A DNA stretch of 64,000 bases, taken from positions 744,001 to 808,000 of the forward strand of contig CAWFLL010000004.1 in NCBI GenBank assembly GCA_963816785.1, read 5' to 3'. The stretch is from VRUE01 sp963816785 (GTDB lineage: Bacteria; Actinomycetota; Thermoleophilia; Solirubrobacterales; 70-9). Below are positions 8,346 to 17,829 of this stretch, in pieces. The first letter of the stretch is position 1. Every line of letters starts with the position of its first letter. The notes beneath the pieces were generated by a model. The model was not told the origin of the DNA, did no database searches, and was given only the letters and a program-made list of their open reading frames with translations. The position numbers were made by a program, and so were the translations under genes.

Positions 8346-10013
8346 ATGGAGGCCGTCACCACCCCCCGGAAGCCGCAGACGACCACCGGCTCGAAGCGAA
8401 CATATGACGCGATCGTGGTCGGTGGCGGTCACAACGGCCTGACGACCGCCGCATACCTCGCACGCTCCGGGATGCGCGTGGTGGTCCTCGAGCGCCGACC
8501 GATCCTCGGCGGCGCCTGCGTCACCGAGGAACTCTGGCCGGGCCGACGCGTTTCCCGCGCCTCCTACGTCGTCTCGATGCTGCAGCCGCAGATCGTCGCC
8601 GACCTGCGCCTCCAGGACTTCGGCTACCGCGCCGTGCCGCTCGATCCCGCCTACGCGGCCCTGACCGACGACGGCCCGGTCGTCTTCCATGACGACTCGC
8701 GCCAGACCGCCGAGTCGATCCGCTCGATCTCGCCGGGCGACGCCGACAACTTCGCCCCCTTCGAGGACCGCCTCTTCCGGGTCGCCAAGTTCCTGCGGCC
8801 GATGATGCTGCGCGAACCGCCGGCGCTTGGCTCCAAGCACCCGCGCGACCTGCTCTCGCTGGCCCGCGAGGCCAGCCGGGCCGCCGGCCTCTCACGTTCT
8901 GAGGTGCACGAGGTGGTCCGCATGTTCACGATGTCGGTCGCCGATCTGCTCGACGACTACTTCGAGCACGAAGCGCTCAAGGGCTCGATCGCCTCGACCG
9001 GCGTGGTCGGGGTCTGGGCGGGCCCCAACACTCCCGGCACGGCCTACAACCTGCTGCACCACGCGCTCGGCGAACTCAACGGGATCGAGGGCGCCTGGGG
9101 CCACGTGATCGGCGGCATGGGCGCGATCAGCGAGGCGATCGCCGCCTCCGCCCGCGCCGCCGGCGCCGAGACCCGCACCGACGCCGAGGTGGTGTCGATC
9201 GACGTCCAGGGAGAGCGGACGGTCGGCGTGACGCTGGCGAGCGGCGAGCAGCTGCGGGCCCCCATCGTCGCTTCGGGCGCCCACCCGAAGACGACCGTGC
9301 TCGACCTCGCGGGCGCCGAGAACTTCCCGACCGAGGTCGTCGACGACATGCGCCGTTACCGCACTCGCGGCGGCTCGGTGAAGATCAACATGGTCCTCTC
9401 CGAGCCCCCGCGCTATGAGGGGGTCTCGGAGGAGATGCAGGAGACGCTGCGCCACACGGGGGTCAACCTGGCACCGTCGATCGAGTACCTGGAGCGGGCC
9501 TGGCAGGATGCGCTCGGGGGCCGCCCGGCGGCCGAACCCTACGTCGAGTGCGAGTTGCCCTCGGCGATCGATTCGAGCCTCACCGACGACGGCACCTGGG
9601 TGATGACGATGTTCACCCAGTACGGCCCGCACGACGAGAGGGACTGGCCGGCCGGCGCCCGCGAGCGCTATGCGGACGCCTGCATCCAGCACCTGGCGCG
9701 CTACGCCCCCAACGTCCCCGACGCGATCGTCGAGCGCGAGGTTCTCGCGCCGCCCGACATCGAGCGGATCTTCGGGATGACCGGCGGCTCGATCTTCCAG
9801 GGCGAGCAGGGACTCGACCAGATGGCATTCATGCGGCCCTCGCCGCTTCTCTCCGGCTACGCGACGCCGGTCCACGGCCTCTACCTCTGCGGCGCCGGAA
9901 CCCACCCCGGCGGCGGCGTCATGGGCGCCCCGGGCCACAACGCTGCCAAGCGGATCCTTCGCGATCGGCGCTTCTCAAAGCTGCGCCGTCGCAGCGCCGC
10001 GTCGCGGGCCTGA
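8346..10013 (+). CDS. FAD-dependent oxidoreductase, phytoene desaturase-like (second copy)
   Basis: 555 residues from the ATG at 8346, 27 bases after the operator-like site; the open frame extends far upstream only because the aminotransferase lies opposite. The FAD motif is AIVVGGGHNGLTTAAYLARS with VVLERRPILGGACV, and the C-terminus reads GLYLCGAGTHPGGGVMGAPG. It shares the overall plan of the gene at 746-2356, including GVVGVWAGPNTPGTA against GVIGTWGGPKDPGTA, so the two are paralogues. Why one pathway needs two such enzymes is not evident; they may act on successive intermediates or form a complex. Confidence 0.87.
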   Translation: MEAVTTPRKPQTTTGSKRTYDAIVVGGGHNGLTTAAYLARSGMRVVVLERRPILGGACVTEELWPGRRVSRASYVVSMLQPQIVADLRLQDFGYRAVPLDPAYAALTDDGPVVFHDDSRQTAESIRSISPGDADNFAPFEDRLFRVAKFLRPMMLREPPALGSKHPRDLLSLAREASRAAGLSRSEVHEVVRMFTMSVADLLDDYFEHEALKGSIASTGVVGVWAGPNTPGTAYNLLHHALGELNGIEGAWGHVIGGMGAISEAIAASARAAGAETRTDAEVVSIDVQGERTVGVTLASGEQLRAPIVASGAHPKTTVLDLAGAENFPTEVVDDMRRYRTRGGSVKINMVLSEPPRYEGVSEEMQETLRHTGVNLAPSIEYLERAWQDALGGRPAAEPYVECELPSAIDSSLTDDGTWVMTMFTQYGPHDERDWPAGARERYADACIQHLARYAPNVPDAIVEREVLAPPDIERIFGMTGGSIFQGEQGLDQMAFMRPSPLLSGYATPVHGLYLCGAGTHPGGGVMGAPGHNAAKRILRDRRFSKLRRRSAASRA

Positions 10014-10069
10014 GCTGCGTCGCCCTCGGTTGTGAGAACTGAGGACCACGTAGCCGCACGCCCTCCCGC

Positions 10070-10816
10070 TCAGGGCCGCAGCGCCACCGCGGTGACTGTT
10101 TCGGCCTCCGCGCGAAGCTCGTGAGGTCGATCGGTGCCGATCGCGTCGGGAGCGAACTCGAGCACCCGGCTCAGGAGCTCCGGGTGGTTCACGGTGCCGG
10201 TGTTGACGCTCAGTCCGGCGTCCCGAAGCACTCCGACCAGTCGCTCGGTGAGCAGGAAGTGCTCGACCGAGATCCCGTCCACTCCGCTCCGGAGAGCCCA
10301 GGAGGCGAGCGCTTCGGGCGCGTAGTCGGCCCAGATCACGAGGCGGGAGGGATCCCGTTTGCGGCGGCGACAGCACACGCCTCGCCATGGAAGCTGATCA
10401 CCTCGACTCGATCGCGGATCGGCTCCCTCCGAAGCCGCTCGCAGAGCGCCTCGGCGGTGCGGCGGGCAAGGGCCGGGATCGGCGTGCGCCTTGACCTCGA
10501 GCTGGAGGCGGACCGCCTCCGGCACCAGGTCGATCAGCTCCTCGAGCAGGAGCGGATGCTCCGCCGTCGGCTCTCCCGCGGAGTCACGGATGAGCGCCGA
10601 TCGGATCTCTTCAGCGGTCCTCTGGTGCGCCCAGCCATCAAGCGTGGTCCCGAGCGTGAGCAGCGGATCGTGCAGCAGGACCAGCCGATCGTCGGCGGTC
10701 AGGCAGACGTCGGTCTCGAGGCCGTCGACCGGGCCGCTCAGGGTGTGTCGAAGCGCGGCCGCCGAGGAGTCCGGACCGTAGTGGCGGCCGAGCCGGTGTG
10801 CATATAGCGGGGGCAG
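10070..10816 (-). pseudogene. Glycerophosphodiester phosphodiesterase, two compensating frameshifts
   Basis: Reading minus: PPLYAHRLGRHYGPDSS, then GLETDVCLTADDRLVLLHDP (GDPD catalytic region, ETD and HD), then LQLEVKAHADP. The frame slips near 10490 to ALARRTAEALCERLRREP and VISFHGEACAVAAANGIP, then returns near 10350 to VIWADYAPEALASWALRSGV and GVDGISVEHFLLTERLV. The 747-base span is a multiple of three, so the breaks cancel. No normal start codon precedes the first conserved residues; CTG at 10816 is the nearest option. It would hydrolyse glycerophosphodiesters if repaired. Whether the indels are real or sequence errors cannot be told here. Confidence 0.7.
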
Positions 10817-10849
10817 TGCCGAGGCGATCTCCGATCCACCCGAATCGGA

Positions 10850-11688
10850 TCACGAAACCCCTCCGGAGCTGTTAAGGCCCTGGAAAGCAGATGTTTTGCT
10901 CGCGTGAACGAACCGACGCTCGCCCCGTGGGAGCCGCGAGGTCAGTCGAGCGGGACCGGAGCGAAGCGCCCCGATCACCCGCGGATGGCCGTCGATCACC
11001 GGCGCGTCGATCAGCTCGAAGCCCTCGAAGCCCGCGTGGCGGGCCATCGCGTCCAAGCCTGCGGGGGTGAAGCCCCAGTACACGAAGTCATCACGGGCAT
11101 AGACCTCTCCCGGCGCGGGGATGTGAACCGCCGCCGAGGAATCGAGAGCCCGATCCGCCGACCCGTGGGTCTCGAGCAGCACCCGCCCGCCGGCCGCGAG
11201 GCGTCGACGAAGGATCTTCAGCAGCCCCAGCGGGTTCTCCACCCGGTGCAGGATCCCGAAGCAGAGGATGAGGTCGAACGTCTCCCCGAGCTCGTCCAGA
11301 TCGAATGCGTCGAGGCGGTGGTACTCGACCTCGGAGTCGAGTAGCTCCCGGATCGCGGCGAACCCCTCGCCTCCCTGCAAGCTCGACGCCCCAGCGCGAG
11401 CTGACCCACTCCCTGTACTGCTCGTTGTCGACCGCGACGACCCGCCCCGCCCCGCGCGCCTCGGCGAGGAACGCGTAGAAGCCGTCGAAGGTGCCGATGT
11501 CGAGCACGCTCATGCCGCCGAAGTCCTCGGGCAGGGCGGGGATCCGGTAGCGATGATCACGGGCGACGCCGTGGGTGTAGAGCTCCCTGGAGCGGTCGAG
11601 CGAGAAGGTGTGAAACCAGAGCGGCACCCGATCCAGGACGGCTGCTGGCCGTCTCGGGATCCGTCTCGATCTGGATCAGATCGGCCAC
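10850..11688 (-). pseudogene. SAM-dependent methyltransferase (CmoB-like), frameshifted
   Basis: The N-part reads VPLWFHTFSLDRSRELYTHG and then MSVLDIGTFDGFYAFLAEARG (SAM motif I), as in tRNA-uridine CmoB-type or sugar methyltransferases. It slips at an extra A near 11379-11380 and continues LQGGEGFAAIRELLDSEVEY, FDLILCFGILHRVENPLGLL and VHIPAPGEVYARDDFVYWGF. A further break near 11640 would join a coding-looking N-terminus (TAAEREVADLIQIETDPE). The GTG at 11688 is only a minimum start, because coding character continues upstream. A C-terminal fragment of a close relative lies at 54156-54413. Confidence 0.65.
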
Positions 11689-11918
11689 CTCGCGCTCGGC
11701 GGCGGTTGGCTCGGGAGGGGCTTCCAGAGGTGCCAGACGCTCGCCTGCACCGGTCTGACTCCTGATGGCGCCACCCGATTCCTGCGGCGCGGAGTCCTGC
11801 TGTTGGGACTTGAGATTGGCGTTTGACGCGATGTCGCCCCCTATGGTCGGTTGCCCCCGAGACTATCGGGGGTCCCGTTGAGGCTCAATTCGCTTCTCCC
11901 TCCGACGACCGCCGCCAG

Positions 11919-12547
11919 CTACTGAGGAACGCGTGTATTCCACGTTCGTTCGATCTGTCGCATGAGCGCTGGGTAGACAATCCAGATACCGGAACGGCTT
12001 GATGAGCGCCATGTACCCCTTCCCGAGCGGACCGCGTGGCTTGACGTAGACGGCCATCTGTCCCTGGTAGCGGCCTTCGCCCTGATCGACCCAAGCCAGG
12101 TGCATCACGCCGTGCACGGTCTGGTTCGACAGCTCCGCGGCAAACTCGACGTCGGTGCGATAGAGGGGCGCGAAAGGCAGGGAGTCGAAATGCAGATCCG
12201 CCGCCGTGTTGCGCAGATCGTCTGGCAGGCGGTCGGTCAGTGAGGTTTCGTTCGTCACCCGGAATCGGCAGCTTGCCTGCGGCATCATCCCGACCGCTGT
12301 CGATCGGAGCCGAAATCCTGCCGAGGCCGAACCAACTGCCGAGGCGATCGCGGACCCTCCACAGGGCGCGAGTCGGGAGGGACTCCGCGTTGGCCGGATC
12401 GGAGGAAACCATCAGCTCGACCAGCGCCTGGAAGTCCTCAGCACCACCGTGCACGGGAAGGGCCCAGACATCCTCCAGAGTGAAGTCGGGCACGATCTCG
12501 CGGATCCGCCAGGGACGAGATTCGTGTGCTGCGTTCGGAAGCCTCAT
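11919..12547 (-). pseudogene. DUF2867 family protein, two frameshifts
   Basis: Pieces in three frames make one protein: MRLPNAAHESRPWRIREIVP to LPIPGDERNLTD, then RLPDDLRNTAADLHFDSLPF to GYMALIKPFRYL, then WIVYPALMRQIERTWNTRVP with a TAG stop. The slips lie near 12285 and 11990. This matches the DUF2867 layout, which typically ends in YPALMRQIERTW. Function unknown for the family. It is divergent from a TetR gene and its start lies 11 bases from a perfect 10-bp-arm palindrome, so it is probably that regulator's target. Confidence 0.65.
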
Positions 12548-12558
12548 GCCGATCCTCG

Positions 12559-12580
12559 ATCCATACGACATCGTATGGAT
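12559..12580. promoter_or_regulatory. Palindromic operator O1 (arms ATCCATACGA / TCGTATGGAT)
   Basis: Perfect 10-bp arms around CA. The core ATACGACATCGTAT shares the pattern ATACGRYRYCGTAT with the site at 12607. It lies just upstream of the DUF2867 start at 12547. Confidence 0.75.
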
Positions 12581-12606
12581 GCTAGGCAGAACGCTTGCAT
12601 CTGTCA

Positions 12607-12620
12607 ATACGGTGCCGTAT
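12607..12620. promoter_or_regulatory. Palindromic operator O2 (ATACGGTGCCGTAT)
   Basis: Perfect 6-bp arms around TG, ending four bases before the tetR ATG at 12625. It matches the core of O1, with centres 44 bp apart. Such placement suits autorepression by the adjacent TetR protein; binding is inferred. Confidence 0.72.
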
Positions 12621-12624
12621 AGAT

Positions 12625-13192
12625 ATGGCGGTGGCCAAGGTTCGGACTCCACGCGGCGCATGGGTCGACGCGGCACTGCAGGCCCTGGCGGCAGGAGGCC
12701 CGGATGCCGTGCGGGTCGAGGCGCTGGCCGTGCGCCTCGGGGTGTCCAAGGGTGGCTTCTACTGGCACTTCACGGATCGCCAGGCGCTGCTCGAGGAGAT
12801 GCTCGACACCTGGGAGAAGGCCGGGGATCGAGGACATCATCGCGCGCGTCGACAGCCAGCCGGCCGACCCGCGAGCCAAGGTGCAGCAGCTCTTCGAGCT
12901 GGCCTCGTCGGCCGACTTTGCCGTAGAGCTGGCAATTCGGGACTGGGCGCGCCGCGACGGTGACGTCGCCGAGCGACTGCACCGGGTCGACAACCGACGC
13001 ATGGGGTATCTGCGCTCACTGTTCGGGCAGTTCTGCGTGAATGAGAACGATGTCGAGGCCCGCAGCATGCTGGCCTACTCGTTGCTGATCGGCAGCTACT
13101 TCATCGCAGCGCAGCACGATGGCAAGACCCGGGCTCAGGTGCTGCAACTCGCGGTCGATCGACTGCTCAGCGTATCGTGGGACGGACCGTGA
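12625..13192 (+). pseudogene. TetR family regulator with one frameshift in a G run
   Basis: The N-part reads WVDAALQALAAGGPDAVRVE and VRLGVSKGGFYWHFTDRQAL, a clear TetR helix-turn-helix. At the GGGG run 12823-12826 the frame changes; removing one G joins EEMLDTWEKAG to IEDIIARVDSQPADPRAKVQ and a normal ligand domain ending LLSVSWDGP. The repaired length is about 188 residues. The downstream gene starts in a GTGA overlap with its stop. With two adjacent matching palindromes it is probably a local repressor of DUF2867 and itself. The single homopolymer change suggests a sequence error rather than decay. Confidence 0.75.
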
Positions 13193-13599
13193 GCCGCATA
13201 GAGCGGCGTCCGGTGCTCCTCTACGACGGGGACTGCGGGTTCTGCACGAGTTGTGTGCACGTCCTCGAGAGGATCAGGCCGGATGCAGAGATCGTCCCGT
13301 GGCAGTTTGCCGATCTGGCTGAACTCGGATTAACCGAGGAGCAGGCGGCCGATGCCGTGCAGTGGGTTCAGATCGACGGCACGATCCGCTCGGGACACGA
13401 GGCGATCGCCGCTGTGCTGAACACCGCTGGATGGATCTGGAAGATCAGCGGCCGGGTGGTCCTGCTGCCGGGGATCTCATGGATCGCGGCGAAGGCCTAC
13501 CGGCTGGTCGCGGACAACCGATACCGGCTGCCCGGAAGTACGCCCGCCTGCGCGCGCTCACCCGAGCGGGCGGCAAGGGAATCCACGAAATCCGGTTGA
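13189..13599 (+). CDS. DCC family thiol-disulfide oxidoreductase (DUF393)
   Basis: 136 residues from the GTG at 13189, overlapping the tetR stop by four bases. The family motif is near the N-terminus: VLLYDGDCGFCTSCVHVL, with DxDCxxC giving a thioredoxin-like active site. The C-terminal ISWIAAKAYRLVADNRYRLP is also typical. The family is thought to carry out thiol-disulfide exchange; partners are unknown. Co-transcription with the TetR gene is suggested by the overlap. Confidence 0.83.
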   Translation: MSRIERRPVLLYDGDCGFCTSCVHVLERIRPDAEIVPWQFADLAELGLTEEQAADAVQWVQIDGTIRSGHEAIAAVLNTAGWIWKISGRVVLLPGISWIAAKAYRLVADNRYRLPGSTPACARSPERAARESTKSG

Positions 13600-13658
13600 C
13601 TGACTTTTCCGCTCTGCGCTGGAGTCCGCCCCGAAGTCCGAGCTGCAAACCTCTGATC

Positions 13659-14384
13659 GTGGCTACGGCCCAGTCTCCCCGCAAGCAACACGCCCTCCAG
13701 CTGTTCGAGGAACTGCCGAAGCTCTATGACGAGCTCGGCGCGGCGCTCAGCCTTTTCCAGGACCCGCGCTGGCGGCGCGCCATGGTCGCGTCAGTCGGGG
13801 CGGCGCCCGACGATAGGGTTTTGGATGTCGCCGCGGGAACCGGGCTCGTCAGTGTGGCCCTGGTCGACCGCTACGGGTGCAGGGTGGTGGCGCTTGACCA
13901 GAGCGCGCCGATGCTGGGCAGGGCGCGGGCCAAGCTCGCGGATAATCCGATGCTTGCCGAGCGGGTCGAGCTGGTCCAGGGGGAGGCCGAGTCGTTGCCC
14001 TTCCCCGACGCAGAGTTCGACCACCTCACCTTCACCTATCTGCTGCGCTACGTCGACGATCCCGCGGCGACTCTGTGCGAGCTGGCCCGCGTGGTCAAAC
14101 CGGGAGGCCGAGTCGCGTGCCTCGAGTTCTGCGTACCGGGCGGGGTCTGGTTTTGGCCGTGGTGGCTTTACACCCGCGTCGCCCTACCGGGGCTCGGCCG
14201 ACTCGCCTCCCGGCAGTGGTTCGAGGTCGGCCGCTTCCTGGGCCCCAGCATTGAAGCCTTCTATGGCAGCTATCCGCTGCAGCGCCAGCTGGAGATGTGG
14301 AAGCAGGCCGGGATCGGCGGCGTCAGGACGCGGCGAATGAGCCTCGGCGGTGGTGTCGTGATCTGGGGCACTGTTGGCGGCTGA
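13659..14384 (+). CDS. Class I SAM-dependent methyltransferase, UbiE/MenG-like
   Basis: 241 residues from GTG at 13659; the open frame extends upstream without coding features. SAM motif I is DDRVLDVAAGTGLVSVALVD, followed by VVALDQSAPMLGRARAKL, VQGEAESLPFPDAEFDHLTF and LARVVKPGGRVACLEF, all in the order expected for ubiquinone/menaquinone C-methyltransferases. The segment FWPWWLYTRVALPGLGRLAS is also UbiE-like. It overlaps the start of the next gene, a membrane protein, by 11 bases, so the two may act on the same prenylated quinone or lipid. Confidence 0.82.
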   Translation: MATAQSPRKQHALQLFEELPKLYDELGAALSLFQDPRWRRAMVASVGAAPDDRVLDVAAGTGLVSVALVDRYGCRVVALDQSAPMLGRARAKLADNPMLAERVELVQGEAESLPFPDAEFDHLTFTYLLRYVDDPAATLCELARVVKPGGRVACLEFCVPGGVWFWPWWLYTRVALPGLGRLASRQWFEVGRFLGPSIEAFYGSYPLQRQLEMWKQAGIGGVRTRRMSLGGGVVIWGTVGG

Positions 14385-15123
14385 GGCTGAGCAGCGCCCC
14401 GCCTTCTACGCGCTGCGCCCCGGCGGCTGGCGCGACCTCGTCACCCTCCTTCACCCTCCTTACACCGTGTGGCACCTCAGCTACGTGGCGATCGGGGCAG
14501 CCGCGGCGCCTCACGTCTACCCCGGCCGACTCGCCGCCGCGCTGGCGGCCTTCCTCCTGGCGGTCGGGGTCGGGGCCCACTCGCTCGATGAGCTGCACGG
14601 CCGCCCACTCGGCACTCGGCTCTCATCACGAGTCCTGGTGGCACTCGCCGCCGGAGGATTGGGCGGGGGCCTCGCAATCGGTATTGCCGGGATGTTCGTC
14701 GTCTCCCTGACCCTGGCGCCCTTGGTCGCTGCCGGCGGCTTCTTGGTCCTCGCCTACAACTTGGAGCTGCTGGGCGGGCGGTTCCACACCGATTTCTGGT
14801 TCGCTGCGGCCTGGGGCGCCTTCCCTGCTCTGACGGGCTGGTGGTCAAACGCGCTCGCCTTGGATTCACCACGGCAGGCGATTGCCGCGGGCGCGGCCGT
14901 CCTCGCCTGTTTCTGGCTCAGTGCCGCTCAGCGGCGGCTTTCAACGCCGGTGCGGGAGCTTCGGCGCCGAACCGACGCCGTGAGTGGCGAGCAGCGCCTT
15001 TCCGACGGGACGAGCCGGCGGCTGGACCGCGCGAGTCTCGCTGCGCCGCTTGACGGCACCCTGCGGGCACTCTCCATCGCGGTGCCACTGCTCGCGATTG
15101 CCGCCGTCGCGCTTCGGGTATAG
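14374..15123 (+). CDS. Integral membrane protein, possibly UbiA-like
   Basis: 249 residues with a TTG start overlapping the methyltransferase. Several hydrophobic segments are evident (around 32-50, 52-68, 87-105, 107-128, 140-158, 167-182) and a final one at 232-249, with a charged loop near 185-225. The first conserved block, PPYTVWHLSYVAIGAAAAPH, then GVGAHSLDELHGRPLGT, recalls UbiA-type prenyltransferases, but a full pair of Asp-rich motifs is not obvious. Coupling to a UbiE-like methyltransferase supports lipid or quinone modification; this is an inference. Confidence 0.6.
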   Translation: MAAEAEQRPAFYALRPGGWRDLVTLLHPPYTVWHLSYVAIGAAAAPHVYPGRLAAALAAFLLAVGVGAHSLDELHGRPLGTRLSSRVLVALAAGGLGGGLAIGIAGMFVVSLTLAPLVAAGGFLVLAYNLELLGGRFHTDFWFAAAWGAFPALTGWWSNALALDSPRQAIAAGAAVLACFWLSAAQRRLSTPVRELRRRTDAVSGEQRLSDGTSRRLDRASLAAPLDGTLRALSIAVPLLAIAAVALRV

Positions 15124-15389
15124 GTGAGCCCTCGACCAGGCTGAGGATCTCGACGGGCCCAATCGCTAAAAAAGCCCGCTTCCGGGGCCGATGTGTCCGT
15201 CCAGTTCCACCTCAGCGTCTGGGACCGTAGCGCCGTCACTTCGATTCGGGATCAGGCTCGACGGGCCAGAAGATTCCTGGGATGAAGTCGACTGCGGGGG
15301 CGGTGACCCGCCGCGTAGCACTTCATCGGTGGACTCCTTGTCTCAACGCGCAACGAATTTCGTTGCGCTGGCACCCATAGGATCGTGCC

Positions 15390-16358
15390 ATGAAAGCAGC
15401 GGTGATATTCGAGAACGGCAATCCGGACGTGCTCCGTTACGAGGACGTCCCCGACCCGGTGTGCCCCGACGGCTGCGTGGTGATGGACGTCGAGGCGATC
15501 AGCATCGAGGGCGGCGACCTCCTCGCCCGCGCGGCCTCGCCACCGGCGAGCACCCCGCACATCGTCGGCTACCTGTGCGCCGGCACCGTCATCGAGGTCG
15601 GCGCCGGGGTCGAGGACCCCGCAATCGGCGAGAAGGTGGTGGCCCTGAACGCAGACGGCTCTCACGCCGAGAAACGTGTGGTGCCGGCGGTCATGACCTG
15701 GCCCGTCCCCGAGGGTCTCGATTCCGCGGTAGCCGCGTGCATTCCGGTCGCTTTCGGCACCGCACAGGAGTGCCTCTTCACGGCTGCGAACCTCGAGAAA
15801 GGTCAGACGGTGCTCATCCATGCAGGGGCGGGCGGCGTTGGGATGGCAGCCATCCAGTTGGCAAAGCAGGCGGGCGCGACCGTGATCTCGACCGCCTCGA
15901 GCGACGAGAAACTCGAGCGCCTGCGGCCGCTGGGTCTCGACCACGGCATCAACTATGCAAGACAGAGCTTCGTCGAGGAGGTTCGCGAGCTGACCGACGG
16001 GCGCGGCGTCGATGTCGTAGTGGACGCGATTGGCGGGAAGAACCTCGTTGACGGCATCGATGCGCTCGCGAATCGGGGGACGATCGTCAGCGTGGGAGTT
16101 GCCGCCCGGGCCGGCTCGACCATCGAGGCCAGCTCGCTGTGGACGAAGAACAACACCCTGCGCGGCGTCTATCTGGGCGGGGCGCTGCTCGCCGAGTACC
16201 CGCGGGTTCACCCGATGATCGGCGACCTGATCGAGCGGGTGGCAGGTGGCGAACTGCACGTCGAGATCGACAGGTCCTTCACGCTCTCCGAGGCGGCCGC
16301 GGCCCATGCGTACCTGGAGGGCCGGACCGCCTTCGGCCGGGTGGTGATGGCGCCGTGA
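15390..16358 (+). CDS. Zinc-independent alcohol dehydrogenase / NADPH:quinone reductase
   Basis: 322 residues. It starts MKAAVIFENGNPDVLRYEDV, as in the quinone oxidoreductase branch of the MDR superfamily, and has the nucleotide-binding motif VLIHAGAGGVGMAAIQLAKQ around residues 140-160 followed by VISTASSDEKLERLRPLG. No structural or catalytic zinc cysteine cluster is present. It ends AYLEGRTAFGRVVMAP, typical of the family. Expected to reduce quinones or enones with NADPH. It stands alone on the plus strand. Confidence 0.88.
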   Translation: MKAAVIFENGNPDVLRYEDVPDPVCPDGCVVMDVEAISIEGGDLLARAASPPASTPHIVGYLCAGTVIEVGAGVEDPAIGEKVVALNADGSHAEKRVVPAVMTWPVPEGLDSAVAACIPVAFGTAQECLFTAANLEKGQTVLIHAGAGGVGMAAIQLAKQAGATVISTASSDEKLERLRPLGLDHGINYARQSFVEEVRELTDGRGVDVVVDAIGGKNLVDGIDALANRGTIVSVGVAARAGSTIEASSLWTKNNTLRGVYLGGALLAEYPRVHPMIGDLIERVAGGELHVEIDRSFTLSEAAAAHAYLEGRTAFGRVVMAP

Positions 16359-16442
16359 CGGTCGCCATGAATAGGCGCTAGAGCACGACCTTTCGCCCCA
16401 CAGATTCGAACCCCCGTCGGCGCCCCGATCCGACGTCGAGCC

Positions 16443-17792
16443 CTAGGCGGCGTCCGCCGTCGACCGGCCGGGCGGGCGGCCGCGTGAGACCCAGACGCGC
16501 CACAGGTAGGTGGCGATCGCCAACGACCCGAACAGCGCGATCGCCGAATCGAGGCGAGTGAGATTGAGGGCGAGCACCAATGCGACCAGCCCCGCGCCGA
16601 TCAGGTTGACTATCGTCGCACCGCGTTTGCCATCGCGGTGGGACAACCGTGCGCAGGCGAGGGTCGCCGCGAGGAAGCTGGCGAAGACTGAGACGGCGTA
16701 AAACTGGACAAGGGCCTGCTCCCTGCCCTCGGCGGCGACGATCATCGCCCCCGCGAGCGCCAACACGACGGCCACTCCCCAGTGGGCCACCAGGAACCGG
16801 TTCTCGCGGTGAAGCGGCTCCGGCAGCAGGCCCCGGTCACCATCCGACCCGATTCCCGAGAGCGCCTTCAGCACTCCCGACCCGGCGAGATAGGAAGACG
16901 CCGCGGCCGCAAGCAGCAACAGCGCGCTGAGGATCTGGAAGCCGCCGAAGGCCGCGCCGCCGCCGAGGGAGTGCCGCGCGAGGTCTGCGAGCAGCGTCGA
17001 GTCATCGTCGGGAAGGCCGATCCCAAGCCTGACCACGAGCGCCGTCACGGCGAGCGTCAGGGCGCCGACGATCCCGACCATCAGCCAGAGCGTGCCACGA
17101 CCGAATAGTCGCCGCCCGCCGACATCGAGCTGTGGTAGCTGGGCGATCGCGTTTGACGGTGCCTCGACGCCCGTCGCCAGGGCCATGCCAAGCGGAAAGG
17201 CGAGGAGGATCGCGGCCAGGGAAGCATCCGCGAACAGCGGCCCTCCTCCTGGTGCCAATGACGCCGGGTGGGCTGCAACCGGATCGGAGAAGGCGCCGAA
17301 TAGAACGACGAGAGCCGCCATCACGATGAACGCCTGGGTCGCCAGCGCGAAGGCGATCCTGCCGCGCTGCCCCGCCATGACCCCGGCAGCGACCGCGGCG
17401 GCCAACGCCAGGGCGATCGGCACCCGGGCCCCGGCGAGCGCGGGAACGTAGGCGATCAGCGCTGCGGCGCCGGCCGCACAGCTCACCGCCACGGTCAGGG
17501 TGAAGTCGACCAGGAGGGCTCCGAGCGGCAGGAACGTCCAACCCTCGCCGAACGCCTCGCCGACAGCCTCGGGACCGCCGCCGCCCTCCGGAAACCGGCC
17601 GATCAGCTGGTGGTAGGTGAGCGAGACCACGGCGATGATCCCAACCACCACTCCCATCGCCGCGACGAGGCCCGCCGGATCGCCATCGAGCGCCCTCAGC
17701 GCGGCCTCGATCGCGTAGGCGATCGAGGAAACCGGATCGGCCATGACCGTGAATGCGAAGGCGACGAAGAGATGTACGCGGCTGCCCCTCAC
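16443..17792 (-). CDS. APC superfamily amino acid/polyamine permease
   Basis: 449 residues, GTG start, almost entirely hydrophobic with about 12 membrane segments. The first helix carries the APC signature (VMADPVSSIAYAIEAALRAL), and the region YHQLIGRFPEGGGGPEAV fits the first cytoplasmic loop. It has no long soluble C-terminal domain such as the UspA domain of some relatives. Substrate cannot be deduced. No operon partner. Confidence 0.82.
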   Translation of the reverse strand: MRGSRVHLFVAFAFTVMADPVSSIAYAIEAALRALDGDPAGLVAAMGVVVGIIAVVSLTYHQLIGRFPEGGGGPEAVGEAFGEGWTFLPLGALLVDFTLTVAVSCAAGAAALIAYVPALAGARVPIALALAAAVAAGVMAGQRGRIAFALATQAFIVMAALVVLFGAFSDPVAAHPASLAPGGGPLFADASLAAILLAFPLGMALATGVEAPSNAIAQLPQLDVGGRRLFGRGTLWLMVGIVGALTLAVTALVVRLGIGLPDDDSTLLADLARHSLGGGAAFGGFQILSALLLLAAAASSYLAGSGVLKALSGIGSDGDRGLLPEPLHRENRFLVAHWGVAVVLALAGAMIVAAEGREQALVQFYAVSVFASFLAATLACARLSHRDGKRGATIVNLIGAGLVALVLALNLTRLDSAIALFGSLAIATYLWRVWVSRGRPPGRSTADAA

Positions 17793-17829
17793 CGACGGCC
17801 AGTTTCACCTAGGCACCCGACCGATTCGA

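Noticed and set aside
16395..16440. GATTCGAAC-like motif that could be a tRNA T-loop
   Set aside because: Its flanks do not pair as a T-stem and no other tRNA arms are found.
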